NCBI GenBank assembly: GCA_026686845.1
Contig: JAIVEN010000013.1
Coordinates: 11,552,001 to 11,616,000, forward strand
Length of the DNA stretch: 64,000 nt
DNA from: Adenanthera pavonina
Lineage: Eukaryota; Streptophyta; Magnoliopsida; Fabales; Fabaceae
Direction of reading: 5' to 3'
Part shown: positions 21,852 to 35,445 of the stretch, in pieces
Layout of the letters: each line of letters starts with the position of its first letter
Numbering within the stretch: the stretch's first letter is position 1
Notes under the pieces: model-generated
Told to the model about the DNA's origin: nothing
Databases searched by the model: none
The model's input: only the letters and a program-made list of their open reading frames with translations
Program-made: the position numbers and the translations under genes

Positions 21852-23760
21852 CTTTTTATCAAATCCCTCTCTCCTTTCCATGTCGGCACCCTAACCCTTA
21901 AAATTCAAAATTTCCTATCACCACACGTATGTTCTGACAAGTGTACGTTTTTAACTTTTGGTTTTTTAGATTTCCAATAGCTAGTTTGTACTACACACAA
22001 TTACGGTTGCAGGATTTTGGGCTTTAGAATTACAATAGCTGACTAGACCCTATTTGTACATCATTTTTCTTCATAAATCCATCTTTAATATTTATTTTAA
22101 ATTATAAAATCATTTATTGAATATTTTCTTCTCAAATTATTTTTTTTTATTTTTTTGACTCTTTATACTCTCTTCATCCCATTTCATATGTTATTTTAAA
22201 ATTTTTCATACAAATTAATAAAATAATTATATAGCCTTTATATGATTATGAATTTGAATGAAAACTTAATTAATTTGTAGTTGTACCTTTTAAGTATTAT
22301 CTTTTTATGTTAATTTTTTTAAAGAGATATTACTTTCTTTGGAATTAAATTTTCATTTTTCTTGAAATTGGATAGCTAATTTTTTTGCCTTTTAAGTATA
22401 TATTATTTAAAATGTATTAATTTAATTTCAACTGGTCCGACTCTGATCCAATTTCAGTCAAATTATTGAATTTTGAACTAGTGTATCAACCGGTCTAGTG
22501 ACCGATTTGATTTTCTTAACATTGGCTACTCCAATATACGAATAACAACTTAGACATCCAAAATTGAGTTTTTGAAAGTCATCATTATACGTTTATCAAT
22601 GTTAAGAAAATCGAACCAGTTGCTAGACTGGCTAAGGCATTGGTTTATGGTTCAATAATTTGATCAAGGTCAAACTGGTCATAATTAAATTAATATATTT
22701 TAAATAATATATAATTAAATGATAAAAACAATTAATCATCTAAAGTCAAAAGAGGGAGATTTAATTAAAAAAAGTAATATCTCTTTTTAAAATAAGGCTA
22801 CATGGAAAGATAAAAATATAGGTAAAAATTAAATTTTAAAGATCAAGTTTGAGATAAAAATATAGATAAATAATAGGTATTACAAAAATTAAAATAATAT
22901 TATCACATAAAAATGATTCAAGAAATAAACAAAAAAATGAGTAAAGATTAAAAAAATTGAGTTAGAGAATGATATAAACTTTTATTATGAAGCATTTTTA
23001 AGAATCATGTTAAAGCTCAGTTAAAAGGATGAAGTTCAAAATTAAAATATAGACAAATAATATGTATTACAAATATTAAAATATGTTCTCACATAAAGAA
23101 AAAAGATTCAAAAGATAAAAGAAAAAAATACGCAAATATTAGAGAGAATTAAAAAAAGACCAAAGAATATGTTCTCATGTACAAGTCTCCTACTAGTCTA
23201 CAAGAAGTCCCATTAAACATGTACAAAGAAAAGGAGGAGGATGTGTGCTATAAAAAGGGAAGGAGCATGTGAGAGTTGTTGTACAAGTAATGGGTTGTGA
23301 CTCCTATTGGGTTGTGAGCTTGCTTTTCAACACAGTAAAAAGCTTTCTGAATTTTTTGTTTTGGTTTTTTTTTTGTTTTATCTAAACTGGCCTTGCCTGG
23401 TTTCAACTAGGTTATCCATTTTTTGACCGATTTTTTTGATCAAATACATAGTTTGGTTTTGAGTGTGTTTCAGACTAGACTAGGTACCAGTTCCCAATCT
23501 AACCGGTTGAATCAACCGGTCTGGTTTGGTTTTCAGAACAATAATATTTATTACTTTTGGAATATATGACTAAATCTAATATAGAATATGACCATGAAGT
23601 CTAGTTCTCTTGATATATGACTAACAAATCCACAATGTACGTACATCAAAGAGACTTAAAGATATTACCATTCTATTTTCAAGTCATTGTATGTCTATCA
23701 CTCTTGGGCCACAATGTACGACTAACAAAGTAAAACAGAGAGCTAACAATTACGCAACCC
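21852..23760. other. AT-rich repeat DNA with a long inverted repeat
   Basis: Besides the inverted repeat listed separately, two related blocks occur in tandem at about 22840-22990 and 23030-23170. Both have 'atagataaataataggtattac'-type sequence followed by 'cacataaa'. A stretch at 23160-23540 contains a TATA-like 'tgctataaaaaggg' and several CCGGTTGAATCAACCGG-type words. No protein is recognisable. Confidence 0.45.
22398..22716. repeat. Long imperfect inverted repeat, arms about 120-127 bp
   Basis: Left arm 22398-22524 (ending ttttcttaacattg) is mirrored by right arm 22597-22716 (starting caatgttaagaaaa), with a loop of about 72 bp. Weaker inverted similarity extends outward through 'agagatattac' on both sides. 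A transcript would fold into a long hairpin. It could be a foldback transposon, but no flanking duplication was found. Confidence 0.7.
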
Positions 23761-25188
23761 TATGACATGTAATATCTTATAATTTAATACTCTTCTCATG
23801 CAAACTGCTTAGTTTTAAAGCATTAAAAAGGTCTTGGAGAACTTGAACTAGTTAAAGACTTAAAACTATGAAAAACTGTTTTTACAATATTTTGATCATT
23901 TGAGTAGCAAACTTTAAAAATTCATAACTAAATAACAAAAATTCTTTCTTAATGGTTCAAGTCTCTTAAAAATTGTTCACATCTTGAATTTCATGAGAAA
24001 AATATGAAACTGGAAAACCAACACTCATATTTGTGTAGTTTATTCTTAAAACTTTACCGTTCATTTTCTATTTTCAGTTTTTGTCTAAATTCTAAGCCAT
24101 AACTTTGAAAATTCATATATCATAAAATATAAAGCCAATTCGTGCATTTTTAGTGTTATTAGAAAGAATTATTTGTATGCTTTCTAACTATTTATTTTGT
24201 ACATTTTCTATACTCCTACAGGCTAGACTACTAACATAAACCTTCAAGGGTAAGAATTATCTTAAACCAAAATAGTTTCAGGGAAACATGTATATCTTTT
24301 ATTATATAACTTCAAATTCATCCAAGCTGGTGGCTATTTGTTTGTAAGACATAGATCTAATCATTCATACAAATAGCTAAATTTTTGAAGCACTGTACAA
24401 TTTTACACAACCATTCAAAGTAGACTATGTTTACAGACAAACAGTTTCCAATAACAGTTTCTAGTATCCTCAATCATGGGGCTAAGATTGGGGAATCCCC
24501 AATAGTCAACTTGCACAAGCCATCATATTAAACATAGAAACATTGCATACTTTCATAAAGCATTTAAAACATCAATGTTGATTAGCAAAATTTTAGCAAC
24601 ATAGCAACTTAAAAACATGAAATCTTGGGTTTAGCCCTTATTATAAAAATAGTTGCCCAATCATAAAAACAGTCATGGCAACAACATGACAACATTTTCA
24701 TAACATATCATCATATAAAACATTATTAAGTAATAAAATAGGGATATGAACAGGGGCAAGAGACTACCTTGAAACTTTACTATTTTTGTCTTTAACTTGC
24801 CTTTCACTTACTTGGGCTTGTTTCCCCAAATTGTTTAGAGCCTATAAATATTAATAAAAGCTTACTAAACCACATGCTACATGGCTTGCACTTAAGTATG
24901 CATGAGTAGCCCTAAATTTTGACATTTTGAAATCTAACTTTAAAGCTTAATCCTTTACTCTTCCTTAGCTAATTTGGACCCTAGAAACTCATTGGAACCA
25001 TTAGAATCATCAAATTCCAACCCTAGGTCCCTCTGCCTTCCTTGGCCTAAACATGGCCTCATGGAGACCTAAATGAAAAACTTAAACTTTGGTCATTCTC
25101 CCATGCATTACTAGAAACTCATCCCAAACATTAGCTTAATGAAACACAAACCCTAGCCCTTGCATCTTTGTTTGGCCAAAAACATAGG
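23761..25188. repeat. Diverged LTR-like repeat, copy 1 (left part)
   Basis: This block matches 48220-49650 and, more weakly, 49650-51300. Shared phrases include 'ttcataactaaat', 'aaaattgttcacatcttgaa' and 'agtcaacttg..ca.gccatcat'. The sequence type (a ggtgaga..tctcagtag block, then ccatcat) resembles Ty3/gypsy LTRs. It is interrupted at 25189 by a solo Sirevirus LTR and probably continues at 26856. Confidence 0.5.
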
Positions 25189-26850
25189 TGTTAGTTAGGC
25201 TGGCTTCCTAAGAGGGGGTGAATTGGGAAGATTAAAAATTTTCTGCAAAATATTAAGGAGATGAAGAATGCAATATATGATGGTAAAATAGAGTATAAAT
25301 AAATAACTGTGAAAGTAGCAGAAAAGAGAAGAAGACTCAGAAATTTATCCTGGTTCGGTCTCTCCACTTGACCTACGTCCAATCCCCAAGTCACCACTTG
25401 AGATTTTCCACTATTCTGCAAGAATTCAGTGGGCTCCTTGTAAATGCCACAATACAATGTTTGTGCTCTGTTTTCTAGAGCTCACTCATTCACTCTCTGC
25501 ACTTTCACAAAGTGCTACCTAATCCCTTGTGATATCCCCTCACAAGAAAATCTATCTTCCAGATGAAGATTAGATTGTTTACAAAGATTAAACTCTCTTG
25601 AATAGAGTGAATATGAAGGTTGAAGTACAAGTATTGAAGTGAGAGGGTAAAAGTCTTTTAGTAGAAGATTTGGCAAAGTTTCAATATATACAGAGTTTAA
25701 TTCGTTACCCACAACTTAAAATGATGTTATATTTATAGATTTAGGTCTCAAATATCCGTTAGAGACAAAATTTATCCATTGGAGAAGTTATCCAACGGTT
25801 ACTCTGAAAAACTATCTGTTAACCAACTGCATTTAATGCTTCTGACATGCTGAAATTCAAATTTCGGTTGGTCAACAGATGAATTTTGCAGGAACCAAAG
25901 GTTAAATCTTCCAACATTGAAATACCGAAGTTCGTCTGTTCATGAAGCAAAATTCGAATTTTGAAACTTAGAAAATGTTTCCATGTTGTGACATACGAAT
26001 TTTCAAGTAGAAAGTTTTTCTATTAAGTGTGAACAGTGTTTTCAATTTGCTATAGTGCCTTCAAAATTTGAATTTCGGAACCCCAAAATTTGCCTGTCCG
26101 TAGCTAGTTTAAAAGGCTCAGTAGTTCATATAGTTCAAAATTTGAATTTTCAAAGAGTGAAGTTCGTCTGTCAGAGAGACCTCTTTTCAGACTTACTTTA
26201 ACATTCGAATTTATAAATACTGTCATTCGTATGTCAACATATCATTGTAATAGACTCACAACCTTAGCTTCTGAAATTCGAATTTTCATGTTCAAAGTTC
26301 ATCTGTCAGTAAGCAATTTTGAAACTCAATATAATCTTGATTTCAGATGAACTTTGACATTGTTTCAGACGAATTTCTTTAGTTTTCTTAAGTTGCATTT
26401 TGTCTAAAGTTCAAATTTTCAAAACCCAAAGTTCGTCTGTTTCCAAAAGCTTCTTTCAGATACTTATGAAAATTTGAATTTTGGAAAATCAAAATTCGTC
26501 TGTCAGAAAAGTATCTCTTCAGACTTATTCAGTTTTAACTCGAAATTCAAATTTCCAAAGCCAAAGTTCGAATTTTCAACATGACAGTTCAATGTAAACC
26601 TTTCAAACTTCGTCTGTTGGTGGGTATTTTTCAAATATTTCATGATTTAACATAAAATCAAGGTTTTAAAACATTTTTTCATCAAATCAAAGTCTTTTAC
26701 CCATATTTAAACATAACTAATCATCCTACAACAATTCTTGCACAGATTTCTTCAGAATTTCTTCACTTGAAACCTTTTGGGCACCTTTGATATCTTTATT
26801 CCAAACTCTTGAAGGTTGATTTGGAATCATCAAAACTTCTTGATTCAACA
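25189..26850 (-). mobile_element. Solo Sirevirus LTR, 1662 bp
   Basis: Starts TGTTAGTTAGGCTGGCTTCC and ends TTGATTCAACA. It is flanked by the perfect 5-bp duplication ATAGG (25184-25188 and 26851-26855). The body matches the 1.86-kb LTRs but belongs to a shorter subfamily shared with 42405-44066. A complete LTR with a duplication and no internal region implies LTR-LTR recombination. The orientation given is that of the matching LTRs of the minus-strand element. Confidence 0.95.
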
Positions 26851-26855
26851 ATAGG

Positions 26856-28774
26856 GATATGGGAGGGGGGAGAAATACTCTTAAACCTTAACTAAACTCA
26901 TACTTGATGAATGGAAAAAGAGTTTGAAGAGATTAAGAAGAGAGAACCTCACCTCAAGAACTTGCTTCCTCTTTCTCCTTCCTTCCTTCTTCTCTTCCTC
27001 TTCTTTCTTCTTTTTCATATTAGGCCACTTCTCTTTCTCTCTCTAACTCTCACAACTTCTTTCTCTTTCTAACCCACCACCTTGTGGTTTACCAAATGAG
27101 CAATTTGGGATGGGTGTGAAGGCCTATTTATAGGCAATTCGAGACAATCATGACCACTGATCTTGCTTTCCATCCAATGGTTTCAAATTTTCCATGTGAT
27201 TTCCCCTTTGTGCCCTTAGATATTTTGTCTCATGAGAGAGAGGTGTTGAGGACAAAATTGTCCACTTTTTCCCTCCAAATTTTGGTTGATATTAGAGAGG
27301 AGAGAGAGTTTGTAAACTTTAACTTTTGTAGATCAATTTGGCTCTAGTTTGTGTATTTTGGTCTCAGTTTTCTATTACATCCTTTCTGTAGAACCCATTA
27401 ACTTTTTCCTTGTGGGGTCCACTTATCTTTCTTACTTTTTACCGTTTGATAGAAAACCCATGTAGAACTTGTCTCATGAACTTTCAATCGAATTAGGAAA
27501 CATAGGGATCGTGCTAGGATCAAAGAAAACTAAATGAAATAGCAACAAGACATCAAGAACACATTAAGTAGATAAAAAAGATAAACAAAGAACAATGCAC
27601 GAGTAAGAAGTATAAAAGTTGTTAGTCAAGAAGCAAGACCCTAAGAAAACTTGTTTCTTGAAACCTTAGCTCAGGATACCACAAAAAGAAGACCACTATC
27701 TTTGATATGCCATAAAGTCTCTCAAGCTCACCAAGAGAATAAGAAAACTCACAAAAATTAAGAGAAATTCATACTATTCATTCCATCTGAATAATTCTTG
27801 GTACATAGTGCCTTATTTATAGAAAAGAAGAAAAAGAAACCCTAGACTTAATTCTAGAATATTCAGAACTGAAAAAAGCACCTACTTTTGTGATAAAATG
27901 GGAAATAATTGATTCTAAACAATCTTAAAAGATGGTGCCACTACTCCTAAAGAAAATAGGAAATAAAACAAATCTGAACAAAATCCCCACAAATAAATTC
28001 AAAATAGGAAACTAATGGTCCAAAGGCCTTGTTTCTGAATTAACATAATAAAAAGCAAAAATTGCTAATTTATTTAATAAAAGAACACTATTCAAATGGT
28101 CACAAGCTTAGCACATGCTCCTTTAAGTGAGTTCCTCTATTTGGGTCTTGCTTGTTGGGCTTGGATCAATTCTTAGCATACTAGCCATGAAGAACACGCC
28201 TCTTGAAGCTCTTTGGCCTGAAAATTGAACTAAGTAGATGGGCTCTTGTTTAATTAATTTTTGAATCAATCCATTGAGAGCTTATTTCATTGCCTTAGTC
28301 CTTGCTCTTGTCATAAGCCTACCTATTCCTTACAAAGGATCTTTCTTGTTCCATATGTGAGTTCCTTGTCCAGCTACTTCTTCATGCTTTCCAAGTCCTC
28401 TATGCTCTTGAATATTTCAGCCAAACTCCTCCTCTTGATCAACCCTAGCTCATATTCCATCATTATTCATCTTACTCGGTTGGCATTTACTATTTACTTA
28501 GAGACCCACCTTTTATTGTACCTATACTTTTTCTTCTCCGAGCCCACATAATTAGTATCATTTGTATTTTTAGCCTGCACTGGAGTATTATAATATTATT
28601 TCCTCTCTGTTTTTGAAAAATAACCAATTAACCCTTATTATTTTGCCTTTTTAAGCCCCTTTTTGATCTGTTTATACTATATTGGGCCTCTAACCTATTT
28701 AATTAGATTTCTAAATATCCTTAATCATCGTATATCATTCCAGAGCAATTTCATATCATATCATATCATATCAT
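26856..28774. other. LTR-like sequence with TATA motifs, no gene
   Basis: 26856-27480 looks like the continuation of the repeat broken by the solo LTR. On the minus strand it has GCCTATAAATAGGCC near 27120-27135, a good TATA-type box. 27480-28260 contains a second TATA-like block (minus-strand CTATAAATAAGGCAC near 27810-27824). 28740-28780 is an ATATC-type low-complexity run. I find no coding sequence or reliable element ends. Confidence 0.4.
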
Positions 28775-28779
28775 CATCT

Positions 28780-30371
28780 TGTCACAACCCAAAATCTAGG
28801 CCATGACCCTTGGATAGACTAAGTTGAAACAAGCCTACTTAGCCTAGCAAATCTAACAGAGAAACTCCCATAACCAGTCAATTTAAATGAAAGCTAAAAA
28901 GGAAATACTAAGCTAGTTCCAATGATTAGCCACAGTTATCTAGAAAACAAATAAAAGTGAAGAATCAACAAATAGATAAGGCCATCTAAGCTAACATGAC
29001 TCGAACATAAACTCCACTATAGTAGCCATGTCACCACAGGATTTATATTAACATACAACGAGAAATGTCCTACCTAATGCCCAAGAAGTCCAATTTCCCT
29101 AAAGTGCCTTTATTTAGCTACCTGCTGATCTAAAAATGTAGAAAATGGGGGGTGAGTCTATCATTGACTTAGTGAGAGCATAAACAACAAAGCATACAAA
29201 AGGAAAGCAAAGGACACACAAGAGTTTTTCAAAAATAACTTTATAAGCATATCTACACACATTAAATTAATCATCCACATATAAAACACTTCCATACAAA
29301 TAACAATGGAACAATCACATAATGTTATGTCACCTGTCCAACCAAAAAAAAGGTACATGTAGATAGAACATTAAATGCTATCACATTAGGTGCCTTATAA
29401 AATCCATTATTCCACATCCTATAACTAATGGTGGGGAATAATTGTCCCACCTAGTATAATCATATAATATATTTCATATTTCGTGTAGAGAAATAACTGT
29501 CTCACTCAATAATTTATATAATACTATCTTTCATATTTATAAAGGTGAGGAATAACCATCTCACCTAGTAATTACTCATACTATAGATCTATTAAGTAAA
29601 TAAATGAATACAGAAAATAAGTATTTATTTTGGTAAATAAGTGGGGTGGAAATTAAAATATTTAGTAGATAAAATGTTAGAAAACAATTTAATTAATGAT
29701 TTCTTTTTATTTATATGAGAGAATAAAATAAAATAAATTAGGTTTGATATGAAATAAAAAAAAAGAAGAGAAAAGTATAATAGAATAAAAGTATTGGAAC
29801 AGTGAAAGTTATAAAAATGAAATTAGTAATAGCAATAATAATCACAACCATAACGATAACACATCAACAGTGACAACCTTAGTACTAAAACAATAACCTC
29901 TATCAATAATGCCATCTCATTAGAATCACCATATGACTACTAAGTTTGAGATACTATAAGTAAATTATAAAGAGAAGAAGACATACTATAATGTGGAATT
30001 AAACTCAACTAGTCTTAGTATCTAGAAGTTCAAAAGGAAATGAAGAAAATGTTTGGATTTGCTTCCCCAAAAAATGGAGGAGTACAGAAACAAGGAAAAA
30101 TTATTTGAGACCAAGGCATAGTGAAGATACAAAATACATGGTAGCATATTGCCATTTATACACTCACTAGTTGGAATCAATAATATAGATTCCTTTTTCC
30201 TTTTATTTAAGATTCAATCCTTCCTAGCTGTGGAAGTTTAATTGGTACCACCTAAAATTATTACTGTGTAAATACATTCTTATAATTACTCAAATTTATT
30301 TTCTATATCACTAATCGAATGCATACCAGGATATTAAGATCCTACTTCTCTTATTCTAAATTCATGTGACT
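28780..30371. repeat. LTR-like repeat beginning TGTCACAACCC, end not found
   Basis: It begins TGTCACAACCCAAAATCTAG, a common start of Ty3/gypsy LTRs. A 'ggggtgagtctatcattgacttagtg' block follows at 29147-29174, like the hairpin block of other repeats here. A matching 3' end and duplication were not located before the CACTA terminus at 30372. No protein-coding region is seen. Confidence 0.4.
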
Positions 30372-31648
30372 CACTACAATAAATACAATGATTTCCTATT
30401 GAGAAAATAGTAGGAAATCAAGTTAAAAATAGTAGAAAATGCCTATTTCTAATTGAAATTGGTAGTAGCAGAAGTAGTAGGATTTTTCCTAGTAGGAAAA
30501 CTTCTTCCTACCAAATTGTAGTAGGAACTAATAATATAACTTGCACCATCTTTTCATTGACAGACTAAGCCAATTTGAGCAACTTTTTTGCATCATAAGT
30601 TGCTATCTATACGAATTTTCATATGTTTTTTAGTATTTTTTTGTAAATTATTTTTTATTTATTATCCTTATAAAAGGCTATCGAAATTGATGGTCAAAAT
30701 TTTCCCATAATAGAAACTTTTATTTTTTGGATTGGAGTTATTTTGAAGTCCTTTGATTCCTTTCTTAGTAATTTTTTTAATTATTAATTAATTTATCATT
30801 TGTAAAATGATATGATTTTAGAAATAATAAATTATGCACAAATACTTTTCACTCATAAATGATATTATAAATAATTAAAATTAGAAATATATTTAATAGC
30901 TGTATTTTACTATTTTTTGTCATATATTTTATATATAATTTTTTAACCAAAATTTTATTGCTTATTTCATTATGTTTTCAACCAGTATTTAATCAATAAA
31001 TAATTAATGTATTTATTATCCATATTCTAATAATTATATTAGTTGTTTAATATATTTTAGTCATTTCATAACATTAATATTTACAAATAAATGCACAGAA
31101 GAAATCTTTCATTCTTGATAATAAGCACATATTAAAAATTGAGTTTATCTATAAAAGGATTACTTTATTTATGAGTGACACAACCAACAAACATCATCAA
31201 ACAAAGGCTATGGCTAAAAACAAGTAACAACCTACGTCTCACTTTTCTTTTCTTTTCTTTTTTTTCCAATGAAAAAGGCTATGGCTAAAACCCAAACACC
31301 ACACAACCCACATCTTTAAAAGTTGCTTGAGCACATAGACCATCAATTTTTGGTGCAAAAGAATGGTATATCAAAGTTTAAAGTGTTGTGATTCTCTTTA
31401 TCTTGACATGGCAATCTTTCACTATTCATAATTAGCAAGTTAGCATCAATTAAAATTGATATCCAAAAACAATGGTAAAAATACTTCAACCCACATCAAA
31501 CCTAAATTCTTTTGTAGAAGCCATTTGTTCTCCTCCTCACAACCCACATCAAACTAAAATGATGAAGAACCAAATAGAAACCACAACTATGCCCATGTAA
31601 AATGGCCAAGTCTAGTGTTTATTTGTAATACTAATTTATTGTGTTTTC

Positions 31649-34173
31649 TGTAACACCCTACCAAATTAAAACCTCAAAACCTTGACCAATTACTTCAAAT
31701 ATATCCAAATACAATCAAACCACTCCAACCTTAATTCCTAGAATACCAAAACCTCAAAAATTGCTCAAAAAGCACCATAACTGGGCTGGGGCCACTGCCT
31801 CAGTGAGGCAGTGGCGCTTGGCGCCATAGCCAAGCTTATGGCGTCATGGTGCCAGCATCAGTTTCCATATCAGTAAATTGCTGATTTTCTGAGCAAATTT
31901 CCACTGTGCATAACCTCATGCTCTAATCTCCAATTGACCTGATTCTAACTGTTACAGGTCACTCTTATCTCCATCTATCCATAGACACCAATTTCACTCT
32001 AATCCATCTCCATATGGAGATTTTGGATACCCAACACTGTTTTGGCAATTTTTTGCCCAAAACTCATAACTTAACACCTTTATTTGCCACCGAAGGCAAT
32101 TTGGCACTCAAGGACTATTCATATAGGTCATATTTGACTCAACCAACCTGCTCAAGGAAGTTTTATTTTAGGGAAACCTCTCCTCCGAGAATTGACCCCC
32201 TTGAACCCCATAACCACTTAATGGGCTGTATGCCCCAAACTAACATACCATGCCTAAACTCCCCTTTCTGGGCTCACTCATATGACTAATTCGACTCACC
32301 GACACATTTTCCAATATCGATTACCCATACCTGGGTCCACACCATCAACACGCACATATAAACTGTACCAAGCAAATCAACCACAAACTCAATATACAAT
32401 CACATCTACACCATACATCATCCCTCAATTACACATACATACAACCAAGCTATCACAACCTACTTGGCATAATACTACATAAACTAAATTACAACTACCA
32501 AGTATACTTGGAGCTCCTGAAGATGGAAAGACCAGCAACTCCTTAATCTTCTCCAAATTAGTACCAGAGTCTTCACCTGAAATGTCAGTCATGGAGGGGG
32601 GTGTGAGATAATGTCTTAGTAACTGGGGACAACCACAAACAACATAAATATAATAATCCACACAATAATGCACATGGTGCCATGAATGCATAATGAAATG
32701 GAATACATGTCTCCCTCGCATACATCTAGAACCATGAGTTGTCGTCATAATAGGATATTTTATACTGGTAATTCCCTTCTAACAGTCGGTGAAGACTGAT
32801 TCTGGGATATCACCAAGCTCACCTTACCCGAATGTAATTTAGCCAAAGGTTACACTAGAGCTCGGATAGTGGCTCTTCTTCCCTTAGACCACCTCGAATT
32901 GGTGGTGATTTAGGGAAGGTACAGTCCACTACCGCCTAGCTCTCCCTGGTCATATGTGTATATATATATCCCATCCTTATCCTCCCTAATCATATATCAT
33001 CATATCATATCATCATCACCACCTGATAATCATATTCCTCGTAATGTCATATGGTGATGCTCATATCATAATATCATATAATCATCATCATCATGTTTCT
33101 CAATGTCATGCTATGCATCATATAATGTCATATCATCATCATCATCATAATCATCATCCTTTATATGTCTAGCTATGTGCATACCATGATATATAGAAAA
33201 CCATACAAAAACACATCAATATCGTGGTATGAATGGAAACATGCACACACACACACATATATCATAACATACAATATAAACAATACAAATACCTAGTTAC
33301 CTCGAGTTACTGACACCAAGCACACAGGGACTTAGGCAAGCCTCCGGAGCACCCATCACGAACTATATGCTTCCAATTAGCCAATCAACCATTACAACAT
33401 CACAATACCTTTAATTAACATCACTTACATAACACTAAAATTCACAATGCCTTCTAAGCTTAACCCGAAGTTCTAACAATATACACACATATCAATAAAC
33501 CCTAAACAATCATTCAAACACATACTAACACATGCAATTTCAGATTTTCACTTCTTTTTTTCCAAATTTCAACCTAGGGTTTTACTCAAACCCATCACAA
33601 TCCAACCAAAACTCAAACCCAAATCTTCCTAACACTACATAACATTTCTGCAACACTAGATCAAGCATTTAATTAGTGGATTCCTCCTCAACTCAAAAAC
33701 CACATGCTCCCACCGATTCCAAACCAAAAATGAAGAGAAAAGAGAGAGGGAAAAAGTTAAGGATCACTTACCAACTAAGATTAAAGCTCTTAGAGTTCAG
33801 AAATCATCCCGTCAGGTTGAATTTCTCATAGCCCTAACGTAGCACCTCATCGCTCCCTTCGTTTCCTCTTCTCTCAATTGACTAAAATGGTTCTGATTTA
33901 AAGCAATTTGGGGTCTGGCACCACAATGGGCGATAAGTTTACTGCAGCACAAGTGCTCTTGGTCCAGATATTTTCCAAGTTGCTACAAGTGTTTTGCCAT
34001 GGCGACCCTACACACCTCGCCATGGCGTGGCCTCTTCTTTATTTCAAATATTGAATTTGTTCCGTTTTGATCCCTCCTCCGATCCTAGTTCCTCCAGTCT
34101 TGCACAAATCATCGAGGTTACTTTGTGTTAGCTCGGGATTAAGTTCAAGATAGTCTAATGATAGTTGGTTACA
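31649..34173. mobile_element. Solo LTR, probably Ty3/gypsy, 2525 bp
   Basis: Begins TGTAACACCCTACC and ends GTTGGTTACA, so the termini are the inverted pair TGTAAC/GTTACA. A perfect 5-bp duplication TTTTC lies on both sides (31644-31648 and 34174-34178). TGTAACACC is a common plant Ty3/gypsy LTR start, but no internal region is present to prove the family. It contains ATCAT-rich low-complexity DNA (33000-33180), GC-rich hairpins near both ends (31791-31855 and 33996-34025) and a ggtgtgaga..tcttagtaa block at 32600-32622. It lies inside the CACTA element. Confidence 0.85.
31791..31855. repeat. Cluster of GC-rich hairpins in the solo LTR
   Basis: 31791-31815 is a perfect inverted repeat of 12-base arms (GCCACTGCCTCA and TGAGGCAGTGGC) around one base. 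It runs into GCTTGGCgccatagCCAAGC and CGCCATA/TATGGCG pairings. A related GCCATGGCG pair lies near the other end of the LTR (33996-34025). These GC islands stand out in AT-rich surroundings. Confidence 0.8.
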
Positions 34174-34178
34174 TTTTC

Positions 34179-34902
34179 CTTTCTTGCTTTGCTCCAAAGA
34201 TGGTTGTCAAAGAATAAATGTAAAAGAGAAAATGAGTGAAGATGACAAAATAATAACAGTAAAAAAAATTGCGATGAGAAAGCAGATGAAGAAGAAAAAA
34301 GATGTGAGACTTATGAATGGAATTCCTTGCATTCCATTTTCATCTGGGCAACAATGTAGTAAAAAGCTTCTAAATGTCATTTTTCCTCTTCTCGAGCACC
34401 TCTCTAGCTGAAAGATGTGAAACATGTCCTTTATGAAAAGCTCCACATTGAAAACCCAAAACAAAATAGATGAAATTATGTAAGAAAAAAGAGCCAAACA
34501 AATTTATAAGAGAGTAAGTGTGCCGAAACTTTTCAAAGCAAATAAATGGCGGTAAGTTGAAAAAGTTTAGCTTCATGACAAAATGTTAAAATATTTGGTG
34601 CCATTTGTTTCTTTTCTTTCTCAAAATTAGTGAGTATGCTGTGAAGTTGAAAAGCTTCCCATGACATGTGACTACCTCATCTTGAAAGACCCATCTAGTA
34701 ATCTGGGGGGGGGATGAATAGTTCCCTATTTCATTATTTTTAGGCAATATTATATAAGTCATTTGTATTATTATTTAATGAAAAAAGTGAACAATTCATT
34801 TTTTTTTTGTTGAATCAATTCATAGTTGCACATAATTAGTAGGCAATTTAATTAAGATAAGATAATATTTTTACACAAAGAAAAACAAAAGGAAAAAAAG
34901 AT
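34179..34902. other. CACTA internal DNA without recognisable coding
   Basis: A 75-codon plus-strand ORF (34184-34411) and its antisense are present, but neither resembles a known protein. A G8 run lies near 34706. Treated as non-coding part of the CACTA element. Confidence 0.35.
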
Positions 34903-35280
34903 TCAATCCTCCTCCTCCTCATCATCATTATTATGATTATCTCTCATTTGATAAATGAAATGAGGAAATTCTAGTCTGTACATATTAGTATCATCAAATT
35001 GTTGTTCAGATGAACTTGCCCCACCATATTCTTGATGAAGAATGTGTTGATGAAGAGCTCTATATCCATCTAACTCTCTCTTCATATCTTCCACTTGTTT
35101 TTTGTACTCTTCCACCTTGGCATCTTATTGTTGCATGAATTCAGCAAATTCATCTCTTATCATATTTTGTAAATATGATGAGTGAGGATAAGGTGGCATT
35201 TGAGAGTCTTGTTGATTGTTGCTGTATCCTATGCTTGAGCTTCCAACTATATTATGAGATAGACTTCCTAATCCATAGAA
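34903..35280 (-). pseudogene. CACTA second-gene (TNPA/Ptta-like) C-terminal remnant
   Basis: The minus strand reads GLGSLSHNIVGSSSIGYSNN, then MPPYPHSSYLQNMIRDEFAE, a stop (about 35126), and VEEYKKQVEDMKRELDGYRA with a coiled-coil heptad pattern. It ends in an acidic NNDDEEEED tail at 34903. A charged coiled coil with a polar, acidic tail downstream of TNP2 is the layout of the plant En/Spm (Ptta) DNA-binding protein. The assignment rests on context and composition rather than on a diagnostic motif. Confidence 0.5.
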
Positions 35281-35445
35281 AATCCTTTCTTTTTACCACC
35301 CACTATTGTAACAAATAAACCAATATCATCTAGTTTCTCCATTATTTTCTACTTCAAATTTTTGTTCTAGATACTTATTTTGAAATAATAAAATGAAAAT
35401 TAGAATTGCATAAATCTAATATTAATACGTACACCAACACCATCT

